From the NCBI GenBank assembly GCA_029245955.1, contig JAQWOH010000042.1, positions 46,122-110,121 of the forward strand: a DNA stretch of 64,000 nucleotides. The letters are read 5' to 3'. Position numbers and translations under genes: made by a program. The notes beneath the pieces were generated by a model that ran no database searches, was not told the DNA's origin, and worked only from the letters and a program-made list of their open reading frames with translations. Below, one piece after another: positions 26,876-35,528 of this stretch (positions are counted from its first letter, which is position 1; each line of letters starts with the position of its first letter). The DNA is from Fuerstiella sp. (lineage in GTDB: Bacteria; Planctomycetota; Planctomycetia; Planctomycetales; Planctomycetaceae).

Positions 26876-27940
26876 ATGCCCGATCGATCAAAGACACGAC
26901 GTGAATTTCTCAAGCCAGCCGGACCCAGCGGCGAACGCTGCGCGGATATCACAGAAGTTCCGGTCGGCGGCAGCACCGTCCGCGTAGCGACTCGAGCTAT
27001 GGCGTGCGAGTTTTCAGTCATCATGAATCCGGGCTCGCACGAACACGTGTCGACAGTCGGCGAGATCCTGGAAATGATCCACGAAATTGAGAGCTGGCTA
27101 AGTGTCTACAAACCGCATAGTAAGATCTCACAGACGAATCGCATGGCAGCAACAGAACCTGTCAGACTTCAGCCGTCGCTCTACCACCTTCTGAAGACTG
27201 CTCGGCAACTGCATCAGCAGACGAATGGCGCCTTCGACATCGCCGCAGGTGCGCAGATCACACTGTGGCGTCAATGTCGAGCAGAACAACGAATTCCTAC
27301 AGCGGAAGAACTTGACGCCGTGCTCACCAGATCCGGCTCGCAGCACCTTGAGCTGGACGACGAAGCGAACACGGTGACGTTTGACACGGACGGCCTGCAA
27401 CTGGATCCTGGAGCGATCGGAAAAGGATTTGCCCTGGACGAAGCCGCTGCATGGATGTCGAAGATGAAAGCCGCCCCAAAAGCGTATCTGCTGCACGGCG
27501 GTCACAGCAGTCTGGTAGCTCGTGGCGAGCACAACGGCCAATCCGGATGGCCTGTGGGAATCGGAAATCCGCTGTTTACGAACAAACGTCTGGGCACAGT
27601 GCTGCTGCGAAATCAGGCAATGTCGACCAGCGGCTCCAACATTCAGTTTTTTCGACATCAAGGGCACCGCTATGGACACATTCTGGATCCCCGAACCGCC
27701 AAGCCTGTCGACGGAATGCTGTCGGTGACCGTTTTGGCGGATTCTGCGGCCACCGCAGACGCACTTTCCACAGCGTTTTTTGTGTTGGGGGTCGAAAATG
27801 CTCGCGCGGTGTGTGATAATCTGTCAAATGTTGGAGCCATCCTGATCCCTTTCCCCGAAAGTGGAAAACGGGTCACTCCAACAATTATCGGAGTGCCTTT
27901 TGACCAGGTTTTCTGGGACAAAAAGCAGGTGACTGTGTAG
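26876..27940 (+). CDS. ApbE-like FAD:protein FMN transferase
   Basis: A 354-residue protein from ATG 26876. The ApbE fold is shown by RAMACEFSVIMN, ESWLSVYKPHSKISQTN, TNGAFDIAAGA, the Mg/FAD-site block LDPGAIGKGFALDEAA, YLLHGGHSSLVA and DPRTAKPVDGMLSVTVLADSA, then ATADALSTAFFVLG. These enzymes transfer FMN from FAD to a Thr/Ser of target proteins, using Mg. The N-terminus has a perfect Tat-type motif TRREFLK, but no hydrophobic stretch follows, so it may not be exported. It lies 144 bases after the Sec-AhpD gene and 231 bases before DoxX. No flavinylation target was recognised nearby. Confidence 0.88.
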   Translation: MPDRSKTRREFLKPAGPSGERCADITEVPVGGSTVRVATRAMACEFSVIMNPGSHEHVSTVGEILEMIHEIESWLSVYKPHSKISQTNRMAATEPVRLQPSLYHLLKTARQLHQQTNGAFDIAAGAQITLWRQCRAEQRIPTAEELDAVLTRSGSQHLELDDEANTVTFDTDGLQLDPGAIGKGFALDEAAAWMSKMKAAPKAYLLHGGHSSLVARGEHNGQSGWPVGIGNPLFTNKRLGTVLLRNQAMSTSGSNIQFFRHQGHRYGHILDPRTAKPVDGMLSVTVLADSAATADALSTAFFVLGVENARAVCDNLSNVGAILIPFPESGKRVTPTIIGVPFDQVFWDKKQVTV

Positions 27941-28171
27941 TTTGGTTCTCCAGGCTTGAGCATCAAACAGTCCTTGACAGTCTATTCCGGCAGACGCCAG
28001 GAAATGGATTTGGCCGGGTGAAAGAATATAGTCACAAGGAATTCCCGGTTGGGAACGTTCTTCACGGAACGCAAAGCTCGACTCTGTAGAATTCAGCGGC
28101 CAAACTGTCTTACATTCCATCGTGATCCCGGCAACTTTCTGCCGACTACTGATACCCGGAGTTTAGATCTC

Positions 28172-29449
28172 GTGACCGACATCCGTCGCTTTTCTCTCGC
28201 CGCTGTCATTCTGCTGGTGGTGCTGCGTCTGGCCATTGGCTGGCAACTGCTGTACGAGGGTCTGTGGAAGATTAATACCCTGAAATCACCACGACCATGG
28301 ACTTCCGGCGGCTACCTGAAGAATTCCGTCGGACCATTGCGAGACACATTTCGCAAAATGGCCGGCGATCCGGATGAACTTGGATGGCTGGACTACGATG
28401 TCGTTGCGGCTCGCTGGCAGAGCTGGGCAGAGCGTTTTCAGAAGCACTACGGCCTGGACGAAAAACAAGCTGAGTCATTCCGCAGACTCATGGAAGGCAG
28501 TTGGGGACAAGTCAACGGAAAACACGTCTATGCGGCCGAACTGCTTACATTGCCTGAAGGGGTGAGTGCTGAAAGTCTGCTGATCAAACACCGCGACCCG
28601 CAAAAGAAACTTCACGACATCGTGTGGTACGATGCAGGTCGCAAACGCCTGCTGGTCAATGCGGTACAGCAATTGACTCCGCGCGACAAAGCGAAACTGT
28701 TGAGCCTCTCTGACGATCCGAAATTTCAGAAGGCGGTCAACGACGTAGACACGCGTCAACGCCGAGGCATGGGTTATCCCATGAAGCTGGCCGGGGCATT
28801 GAAGGGCAATCCCGAGCTGCTGGGCAACGAAGCCTGGCAGCGTCTGGGCAAACTGAAACAATACAAACAGGAACTGGCGGAATACGAAGCATCGTATGCG
28901 AAAGCCACAACGCCGTTTGAGTGGGGTCACTTGAAGTACACATGGGGTAAGATCCAGGACCTTCGTTCTGAGCTCACCGGACCGATCAAGGGTATGGAAA
29001 AAGAATTGATGGACAAAGCCGCTGCGTTGCTTACGATTGAGCAGCAGGCACGCGGACCGGTCTCGGAACCGTGGACTGCGTTGAAGTTTGCTGACACCAT
29101 GACAATTCTTGGACTGACAGCATTGGGAATCATGCTGGTGCTGGGACTGTTCACGCGGTTCGCCGCAGCCGGCGCGGCGTTCATGCTGTTCAACTTCTAT
29201 CTGGCAATGCCACCGTTACCCGGGGTGGCCGAATTGCCCGGACCGGAACACAGTTTCATTGTGAATAAAAACCTGATCGAAGTCTTCGCGCTACTGGCTA
29301 TCGCCGCTCTGCCGACCGGGCTGTGGTTCGGACTGGACCGAATTCTCAGCGTGTTTCTTGGTAACTGGCGAGCTGACGGGAAAACTGGTTCATCGATGAA
29401 ATCGACAGTCGCGACCGGCGATGAGCCGGAAGCAGCGGCGGCCACCTGA
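28172..29449 (+). CDS. DoxX-family membrane protein, extended
   Basis: A 425-residue protein. GTG 28172 is chosen because VTDIRRFSLAAVILLVVLRL begins a membrane helix immediately and GGAG lies ~11 bases upstream; earlier codons give no plausible leader. Helix 1 (IGWQLLYEGLWKINTL) has the DoxX-type G...L..G..K pattern. A ~230-residue mostly helical soluble insert follows, and then three C-terminal helices (TMTILGLTALGIMLVLGLFT ... FNFYLAMPPLPGV ... LIEVFALLAIAALPTGLWFG). DoxX proteins are membrane partners of oxidoreductases and are implicated in thiol/oxidative-stress complexes. The soluble insert makes this one much longer than the usual ~140 residues. The next gene, an oxidoreductase, starts 89 bases later, so the two probably work together. 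Confidence 0.8.
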   Translation: MTDIRRFSLAAVILLVVLRLAIGWQLLYEGLWKINTLKSPRPWTSGGYLKNSVGPLRDTFRKMAGDPDELGWLDYDVVAARWQSWAERFQKHYGLDEKQAESFRRLMEGSWGQVNGKHVYAAELLTLPEGVSAESLLIKHRDPQKKLHDIVWYDAGRKRLLVNAVQQLTPRDKAKLLSLSDDPKFQKAVNDVDTRQRRGMGYPMKLAGALKGNPELLGNEAWQRLGKLKQYKQELAEYEASYAKATTPFEWGHLKYTWGKIQDLRSELTGPIKGMEKELMDKAAALLTIEQQARGPVSEPWTALKFADTMTILGLTALGIMLVLGLFTRFAAAGAAFMLFNFYLAMPPLPGVAELPGPEHSFIVNKNLIEVFALLAIAALPTGLWFGLDRILSVFLGNWRADGKTGSSMKSTVATGDEPEAAAAT

Positions 29450-29538
29450 AATTAACGGGTGCCAAAACAACTCTGCCGCGAAACATCTGACAACAAATAC
29501 AAATTAATTGGCTCAACTTTAAAGAGTAGGAACCCAGA

Positions 29539-31086
29539 ATGCTTCTCACTCCCGAACAGGAACAAATTGGTAAAGACAACTTTCATGAAGTTGTTGGCGT
29601 TTCCCGTCGAGACTTCATGAAAACTGCGGCGGCAGCGGGTACAGGGCTGGGGGCCCTCTATTTCGGCTACAGCAAGCTGGAAGGGAAACCGGTACGAACA
29701 GCGTTCATCGGCACCGGCGATGAAGGTAACGTACTAATCAATGAACACCCCACCGACTACATGGAAATTGTGGCGATCGCGGACCTGCGACCTGCCAACC
29801 AAAAACGAACATTTACGGGCAGTCATCCCGTCGCTCGCCGAGGTCTGAATGCGGTTCTGGGACGGGCCAAAGCGGACAATGTTGCCAAGAACGTTTTTTC
29901 CAACCATCGCGATCTGCTGGCGAAAAAGGACGAACTGGGTCTGGAAGCCGTTGTTATTGCAGTTCCGTTAAACCAGCATGCGCCCATTGCCATCGAATGC
30001 CTGGAAGCCGGTCTCCACGTCATCTGTGAAAAGCTGATGGCGCAGAACGTCACGGACTGCAAGCGAATGATTCGCGCAGCTGAGGAAAGAGACCTGATGC
30101 TGGCGGTGGGGCATCAGCGTCACTACAGCGTGCTGTACGACAACGCTGCTCACCTGACAAACGAAATGGAACTGCTCGGCGATATCAAGTTCATTCGAGC
30201 CCAGTGGCATCGCAACAACAGCTTTCCCGGCAGCGATGCATGGCAGAAGTGGAATTCCTCAGCAAAAGAAGACCGCGATCTGCTGACAAAGATGGAGCAG
30301 GACGGTTCGCTGAAAGCTTACGGCTATGAAACCGCAAGGAAACTGATCGACTGGAGACTGTACAACTCAACCGGCGGTGGCCTGATGGCCGAACTTGGCA
30401 GTCATCAGATGGACGCAGCCAGTATCTTTCTGGGAAAGAAACACCCGCTGGCTGTACAGGGTTACGGCGGCAAGAACTTCTTCGGCATGGAAGGCGTTGG
30501 CCCGGAGTCGGCGTGGAAGGACGACCGAGACATCGACGACCAGATTTTTGTAACGTTTGAATTTCCCGGCAAGACTCATGAAAAGAATGAGCGCGATGTC
30601 GCCGTCGTGACGTACTCATCCATGAATACGAATCGCTGGGAACCATACGGCGAAGCCGTGTTTGGCAGCCGAGGCACACTGTGGATGAAGACAGAAAAAG
30701 AAGCTCTGCTGTACAAGGAATCCAGCAAGGATAGCCCCGGCGGCGTTGAACAGCGTATCTGGATGGTCGACAGCAAGGGTTCCGGCCCTGTCCTGGACAG
30801 CTACGAAACCAGTGCTCCGTCTGCCGCGGCCAGCGGGGCTCAGGCGGGGATGGGTGAGAAAATCAGTCGTGGCTATCGCGAGGAAATGGAACACTTCTGT
30901 TACTGTGTCCGCACCGGTAAGAATGAACTGCGCTGTAACGGCCATGTCGCCATGGCCGATGCCATCATGGCTCTGACCGGAAATCTGGCCATGAAGCACA
31001 AGAAACGCATCGAGTTCAAACCGGAATGGTTCGATGCGTCCAGCGACGCCTGTCCGGAAGAGGACGAGCAGGTAACAACGGCGTAG
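29539..31086 (+). CDS. Gfo/Idh/MocA oxidoreductase with Tat-like leader
   Basis: A 515-residue protein with GTAGGA before ATG 29539. The leader [17 protein letters not shown] is a twin-arginine type signal near residue 23, so export in a folded, cofactor-bound form is likely. The Rossmann domain opens with [13 protein letters not shown], and the family block [14 protein letters not shown] holds the conserved EK(P/L) lysine. The second half is the alpha/beta C-terminal domain ([21 protein letters not shown], where the H is the usual catalytic-site histidine region). The substrate is unknown; family members oxidise sugars or related polyols with NAD(P). It lies directly after DoxX. Confidence 0.9.
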   Translation: MLLTPEQEQIGKDNFHEVVGVSRRDFMKTAAAAGTGLGALYFGYSKLEGKPVRTAFIGTGDEGNVLINEHPTDYMEIVAIADLRPANQKRTFTGSHPVARRGLNAVLGRAKADNVAKNVFSNHRDLLAKKDELGLEAVVIAVPLNQHAPIAIECLEAGLHVICEKLMAQNVTDCKRMIRAAEERDLMLAVGHQRHYSVLYDNAAHLTNEMELLGDIKFIRAQWHRNNSFPGSDAWQKWNSSAKEDRDLLTKMEQDGSLKAYGYETARKLIDWRLYNSTGGGLMAELGSHQMDAASIFLGKKHPLAVQGYGGKNFFGMEGVGPESAWKDDRDIDDQIFVTFEFPGKTHEKNERDVAVVTYSSMNTNRWEPYGEAVFGSRGTLWMKTEKEALLYKESSKDSPGGVEQRIWMVDSKGSGPVLDSYETSAPSAAASGAQAGMGEKISRGYREEMEHFCYCVRTGKNELRCNGHVAMADAIMALTGNLAMKHKKRIEFKPEWFDASSDACPEEDEQVTTA

Positions 31087-31150
31087 ACGGCGTCTTCAGT
31101 TCGTGCCGACAGAAAACGGTATATCTTCAGCGTATCACGAAGACGAGATC

Positions 31151-31258
31151 ATGGCGCGGTGGCCGGACAACAAGAAATCCAACGTCGTAATGCTGGCGTT
31201 GATCTTCTTGCTGTTCCCGCTGCTTGCATGGCTGTGTGCATGGTTCGTGAACGGGTAA
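31151..31258 (+). CDS. 35-residue single-helix membrane protein
   Basis: ATG 31151 (GACGAGA seven bases upstream) to TAA 31256-31258. A charged N-terminus (MARWPDNKKSN) is followed by a clean hydrophobic helix VVMLALIFLLFPLLAWLCAW and a short tail. Small proteins of this shape (charged start, single helix) are common as unannotated inner-membrane peptides. No family was recognised. The orientation and the inverted repeat downstream support a separate short transcript or the tail of the preceding operon. The call rests on codon structure alone. Confidence 0.5.
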   Translation: MARWPDNKKSNVVMLALIFLLFPLLAWLCAWFVNG

Positions 31259-31295
31259 CACGCAGGGGCCGGCTTCGTTTGCACCTTCGCAGCTT

Positions 31296-31319
31296 GGTCC
31301 CGAACCCCGGTTCGGGACC
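31296..31319 (+). repeat. Perfect 11-bp inverted repeat (hairpin)
   Basis: GGTCCCGAACC, a two-base centre CC, then GGTTCGGGACC. As RNA it would fold to a 10-bp stem with a four-base loop on either strand. It lies between a plus-strand small gene and a minus-strand kinase gene, so it may serve as a bidirectional terminator, though no T tract follows. Confidence 0.6.
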
Positions 31320-31422
31320 GCATAACTTCAGAGTTCCGGAGCCGGGGAGCAAGGCACTGCCATCACGATGTTAGATGTTCCTGATGCCATATGTGTGAAA
31401 ACCGGCTGCCGGCTCCAGGACG

Positions 31423-33264
31423 TCAGACCGCGTCGGCTTGCGGGCCGCCCCGCAGTGTGACACGGAACCAGCATCCTTCGGAAGTTTCCATCAGGACGAC
31501 GTCGCCACCATGCAATCTTGCCAGTTCGCGGGCGATCGACAGTCCGATGCCTGTGCCAGCGGCATAGCTGAGCGTATTCGACACTCGCGCAAACGGCTGG
31601 AAGATTTCACCTCGTTTTGAAGCATCCACGCCGGGGCCTTTGTCGATGACATCGATTGTCAGTCGGAATGACGAAGTGGTGGTGGCCGATGGTTCATGTA
31701 ACGTGCCACTGACCGACTCGAACCGGGACACCTGACTTTCAATACGCAACAGACCACCGGAGGCTGCGTATTTCTCGACGTTGCTAACAAGATTACCGAG
31801 TATCTGCTCCACGAAGTCCGGATCCAGCAGCATCGTCTGCCCGGCATTGAGTTCCAGCTGAACATCAATTCGCTGTTCGCCAAAAGCCGGCTCAAAACGG
31901 TCAAGAATCGTTTGAATGAGTCGATCCGGAATCTCTTCACCAAGCTGGAGTTGCAGTGTCCTGCGTTGCTGACGGGCAAACGTAAGGACGTTCCCGATCA
32001 ATCGACTAAGACGCTGCCCTTCTGAAAGGATGATGTTCAGACGCTCTCGTGGTCGCGCTGTTCCTTCGTCCTCCATTCCATCCAGATCACGGTCCAGCAG
32101 CTCCGCGTACATGCGAATATTCGTCAGTGGTGTCTTCAATTCGTGTGAAACCTGGTTTACGAAACTCACCTGCTCGGACGCCTGCCGCATGTCGCGCGCG
32201 TACTCTCGAATAAACAGAACTGAAATGACGGCCAGCACAGCCGCCACCGCACACAGTCCTGCGGCAAGGGTAAAATACACACTGCGACCGGTTCCGGCAG
32301 TCAGCTGATCTTCCGGCACAAAACACTGCAGTCGCCATGACGCCAGCGGCGCCACTACGGAAACCTCACACAATGGCTGCGCATAATCAGGTTCAAAACT
32401 GCCCCACTGATAGACAGATTCGGCCGACGTGTTAACGAGTCTCACACGAGTAGCAACCCGTCGCACGTTTTCTGTCGCGCTGTCAACTGTTACCGGCAGG
32501 TGAGCGACAAGGTCTGCCATCCACCGAGCGCGTTCCAGTGCACAGCCGACAATATGTCCGGAGGACCGCCGTTGCCAGTAGATCAGGTTTAAGCCTCGGT
32601 CCCAGTACCAGACGAACCAGCCTGAGGACTCCGTGAACTCAGCAATGTTCTGTACCGGAGCAACACGGTATGCGTCCTCGACCAGTTGCGAAGGAGCCTG
32701 AACCTGCTGCTGTGCCTGCAATTCCTGCATGACCTGCGGCACTGGCGACGGAAATGTCCGTGAAGACGTCGAAACGCGTCGCTCTCGGATAGCCGGACGA
32801 TTACCTTCCTCAGCAGAAGGTTCACCGGAAACGTTTTTCACGTGTTCCGATCTCACAATCGCTTCTTTCAGATCCCTGCCAGTGAACATCTTTGCCGCCT
32901 GGACCAGAAACAGGCGTTCCCTGCCATTCAGACTTTCGATGTCACCTGGATCCGGATACGTAATCCGTCCTGATGGACTCAACACAAACATCTGCAGTAT
33001 GCTGGGCTGAGTGCGAATGACCTGTCGTAGTTGCTTGACATCAAAGTGATCGATCGCGGTGATTTGGTTCAGCGAGCGTTCCGTGTTTTCAAAGAATAGT
33101 GCGACGTTGGCATTCACGTCATGCAGCCGGACTTCCATCAGCTGGCGAAATCGCTGTCGCACGACGATCTGCTCGCTTTCGGCAACGCGCAATGCGGCCC
33201 ATGTCAGGGCCGTCAGCGGCAGAACGACGATCATCACGATCAGGATTAACGGGCGACGTTTCAT
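31423..33264 (-). CDS. Sensor histidine kinase, membrane-bound
   Basis: A 613-residue protein. The first helix is at ~residues 5-25, a ~300-residue periplasmic sensor region follows, and the second helix is at ~331-352. The H box is SHELKTPLTNIRMYAE, with phospho-acceptor H374. The ATPase domain shows the N box NLVSNVEKYA, the G1 box DKGPGVD and the G2 block GTGIGLSIARELARLHGG. No HAMP domain is obvious: only a short linker separates helix 2 from the H box. The sensor part has no family that could be named. No response regulator lies next to it, so this is an orphan kinase. A terminator-like hairpin lies just upstream, between it and the VWA gene. Confidence 0.92.
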   Translation of the reverse strand: MKRRPLILIVMIVVLPLTALTWAALRVAESEQIVVRQRFRQLMEVRLHDVNANVALFFENTERSLNQITAIDHFDVKQLRQVIRTQPSILQMFVLSPSGRITYPDPGDIESLNGRERLFLVQAAKMFTGRDLKEAIVRSEHVKNVSGEPSAEEGNRPAIRERRVSTSSRTFPSPVPQVMQELQAQQQVQAPSQLVEDAYRVAPVQNIAEFTESSGWFVWYWDRGLNLIYWQRRSSGHIVGCALERARWMADLVAHLPVTVDSATENVRRVATRVRLVNTSAESVYQWGSFEPDYAQPLCEVSVVAPLASWRLQCFVPEDQLTAGTGRSVYFTLAAGLCAVAAVLAVISVLFIREYARDMRQASEQVSFVNQVSHELKTPLTNIRMYAELLDRDLDGMEDEGTARPRERLNIILSEGQRLSRLIGNVLTFARQQRRTLQLQLGEEIPDRLIQTILDRFEPAFGEQRIDVQLELNAGQTMLLDPDFVEQILGNLVSNVEKYAASGGLLRIESQVSRFESVSGTLHEPSATTTSSFRLTIDVIDKGPGVDASKRGEIFQPFARVSNTLSYAAGTGIGLSIARELARLHGGDVVLMETSEGCWFRVTLRGGPQADAV

Positions 33265-33302
33265 GTTGCGATATTGTATCGATTTCAGGTCCTGACGTGA
33301 AA

Positions 33303-33332
33303 GAAGCCCGACACGTTCATGTGCCGGGCTTC
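33303..33332 (-). terminator. Rho-independent-type terminator of the VWA gene
   Basis: GAAGCCCG (33303-33310) pairs with CGGGCTTC (33325-33332), extended by CAC/GTG after a bulge. On the minus strand the stem is followed by TTTC. It lies downstream of the minus-strand VWA gene and ahead of the kinase start, separating the two transcription units. Confidence 0.65.
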
Positions 33333-33490
33333 AAAATTCTGTGGACGGAGATCCTCTGCCCGGTTTCAACAAGACACTTTCCTGTTGAGTCAGGATTATT
33401 GACCAACCAGGGTGGATTCTTGATCCGGAGCGTTAGTTTACAACCTCTGAGCCGTAAGCCCCGTCAGCATCCTTAACGTGCGGTCGTTTG

Positions 33491-34855
33491 TCATTTGTCC
33501 TTCAGCGTCGGGGCATTGCTGGCACGTTGCTGCACGTCTACAGCATTCTGATAATACCGCAAACTCTTGCGGGCCAGGTTGGCCTTCACATCTTGATTAC
33601 TGGTGACGCCCTGCAACTGTTCAAGTTGAAAGCCATTCTGTTTGGCGAGCTCCTTCAGTCGAAGAGAATCTGTCGGACAAAGCATGGCATTGACATTCAG
33701 ATAGTCAACGTTTTCCTTGAGAATCTGGCGACACTTCATCAGATCTCCTTCATCAAGAAACTTGGTGGCCAGCTTGTTCTGTTCGCTGGAAAACAGAGCC
33801 ACAACGTCGGCCATAGCCTTGTGGTTCAGACTGGCTGCCACCTTTTTGTCATTGTCGCTGAACGAGGTCCTGACCCCACCGGACAGCTTGTCACTTTCAT
33901 GCGTCTTCATGTTTGCGTAGGTGACAGATACAGTCGCCAGTTTAAGATTGCTGCCCGTCTCGGCTGCTGCAAGCTCCACTTCGACAATAACATACTTGTC
34001 CTGTTCGCTGTAAATCTGCGCCAGTCGAGTAACGATGTCCTGGCCGTTAATATCGGCATCGTTCCCGAGAACGCGTACCGGCCGAATGCCCTTTGGTATA
34101 GAGATCCTGACGTCAACCTCCTGAGCCACGACAGACAGCACATCATCAAACTCGCGGCGAAAAATATCCACAAGTTCAGATGCGTCTTCGATAAATAGAT
34201 GATTGCCACCGCTGGCCCCGGCCAGTTGCACCATCAGGTCTTCGTTATAGCCCAGCCCGAGTCCCAGCGTGGACACGCTGATGTTTTCTTTGATCAGCGA
34301 CTTGCCAAGACTGCCAAGTTCGCCGGGTGAGGACGGTCCGACGTTGGCGAGTCCGTCAGACAGCAGGATCACGCGGTTGACGCGTTCGCGATCCAGGAAT
34401 TTTCGTACTTCTGCGGCCCCCTTGCTGACGCCAGCGAACAATGCTGTATTTCCACCCGACGCAATACCGTTGATCGCCGTAATGACTGCCTGCTTGTCGG
34501 TCAGCTTTGTGGACGGAACAAGCACATTGACCGTTGAGTCATATGTGATAATTGACACGATGTCGTCGGGACTCAGCAGTTTGATGGCATCTATCGCCGC
34601 TTCACGTGCCCGCTTTATCTTTTCTCCCTGCATCGATCCCGATTTGTCCATAACAATTGCCAGATTGACACCCGCGCGTCTTCTGTCTGACTCCAGCTTG
34701 AACCCTGCCAGACCGACACGAATCCATGTGGTCTGTTTCTGTCCCGATTTCAACACGCTGTACACCGGCGACACATCCAGCCTGACCTGGTGAGTGTCGG
34801 CAAGTGCCCCACCACCCAGTAGACACATCAACGTCATTACTGAAAAATTCTTCAT
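33491..34855 (-). CDS. Secreted VWA-domain protein
   Basis: A 454-residue protein. ATG 34855 is fixed by AAGGAGGCAG just upstream and by the signal peptide MKNFSVMTLMCLLGGGALAD that follows. The VWA domain (~residues 50-220) has MIDAS motif DKSGSM in LAIVMDKSGSMQGEKIKRA, the conserved Thr (GGNTALFAGV) and the Asp of VILLSDGLANVGPS. A beta-rich region (EVDVRISIPKGIRPVRVLG) and a helical C-terminus follow. The layout resembles YfbK/inter-alpha-trypsin-inhibitor-like bacterial VWA proteins. A periplasmic metal-dependent protein-binding role is likely; the partner is unknown. It is a single-gene unit with its own terminator. Confidence 0.88.
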   Translation of the reverse strand: MKNFSVMTLMCLLGGGALADTHQVRLDVSPVYSVLKSGQKQTTWIRVGLAGFKLESDRRRAGVNLAIVMDKSGSMQGEKIKRAREAAIDAIKLLSPDDIVSIITYDSTVNVLVPSTKLTDKQAVITAINGIASGGNTALFAGVSKGAAEVRKFLDRERVNRVILLSDGLANVGPSSPGELGSLGKSLIKENISVSTLGLGLGYNEDLMVQLAGASGGNHLFIEDASELVDIFRREFDDVLSVVAQEVDVRISIPKGIRPVRVLGNDADINGQDIVTRLAQIYSEQDKYVIVEVELAAAETGSNLKLATVSVTYANMKTHESDKLSGGVRTSFSDNDKKVAASLNHKAMADVVALFSSEQNKLATKFLDEGDLMKCRQILKENVDYLNVNAMLCPTDSLRLKELAKQNGFQLEQLQGVTSNQDVKANLARKSLRYYQNAVDVQQRASNAPTLKDK

Positions 34856-35528
34856 CGTCTGCCTCCTTTTCCTTCTGGAAATTCTAACCACTTGCTGCCG
34901 CACACCGTGACATCGGAACGTCAAATAACGTTGTCAGATCGCGGTCGTGTTTCAGTCGAAACATTTATTAGCCCGTGCATTAGACGCAACATCGTCAAAT
35001 AAGTGGTCAGGCCCCTGTAAGAAGAATGTAAGACATTTGTCAGCTTCCGACGTGCGAACGCCTGAGTTCACAGACACCCGCGGACTCAGTGTCCGGCCAT
35101 CATAAAACACGGCATCAACGGTACCACGTCGTAAAGCAAGACGCTCTGTGATCCTCAAAAACCAATGCGTGAGAGCGAATGCTCGTTCCACAACAGGGGG
35201 CAAACCGAATCCGCAACGGATTACGTTCTGAGGCCGGAATTTGAAACGGCAACGGTCGTTGCCGGTGTCAGATTGGCCTGATCGGGTCGTCACTTCGTGT
35301 GCCGAGTTCCCGCAATATTCATAACTCATTACAACACAACATGTTACGGCTGACGCGATGTGTCCGCTCGGTATTGACCCTGTTTCACGTCTGACCGTAT
35401 AGTTCGCATGTAAATGTGTTGTGCAACAGATGTTGGGGCGAATTCACGCTCGCACGTCAACAACACCACTCCCGTCTCTCAAAGCATTCTGCTTTCTCAA
35501 AGTGTTCTCACCTCACTCCCGCCTCACA
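34856..35528. other. Intergenic region between divergent genes
   Basis: These 673 bases lie between the VWA gene (minus) and the OstA/LptD-like gene (plus). A 125-codon minus-strand frame at 34952-35329 has no recognisable family, start signal or typical composition and is not accepted as a gene. Promoters for both flanking genes should lie here; none was identified with confidence. Confidence 0.45.

Larger units (their letters stand above)
31087..31422. other. Intergenic region with one small gene and an inverted repeat
   Basis: These 336 bases between the oxidoreductase and the histidine kinase (convergent) contain a 35-codon membrane-protein frame at 31151-31258 and a perfect 24-base inverted repeat at 31296-31319. 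Nothing else was recognised. Confidence 0.5.

Noticed and set aside
34952..35329. 125-codon minus-strand frame
   Set aside because: No family resemblance, no ribosome-binding site and atypical composition.
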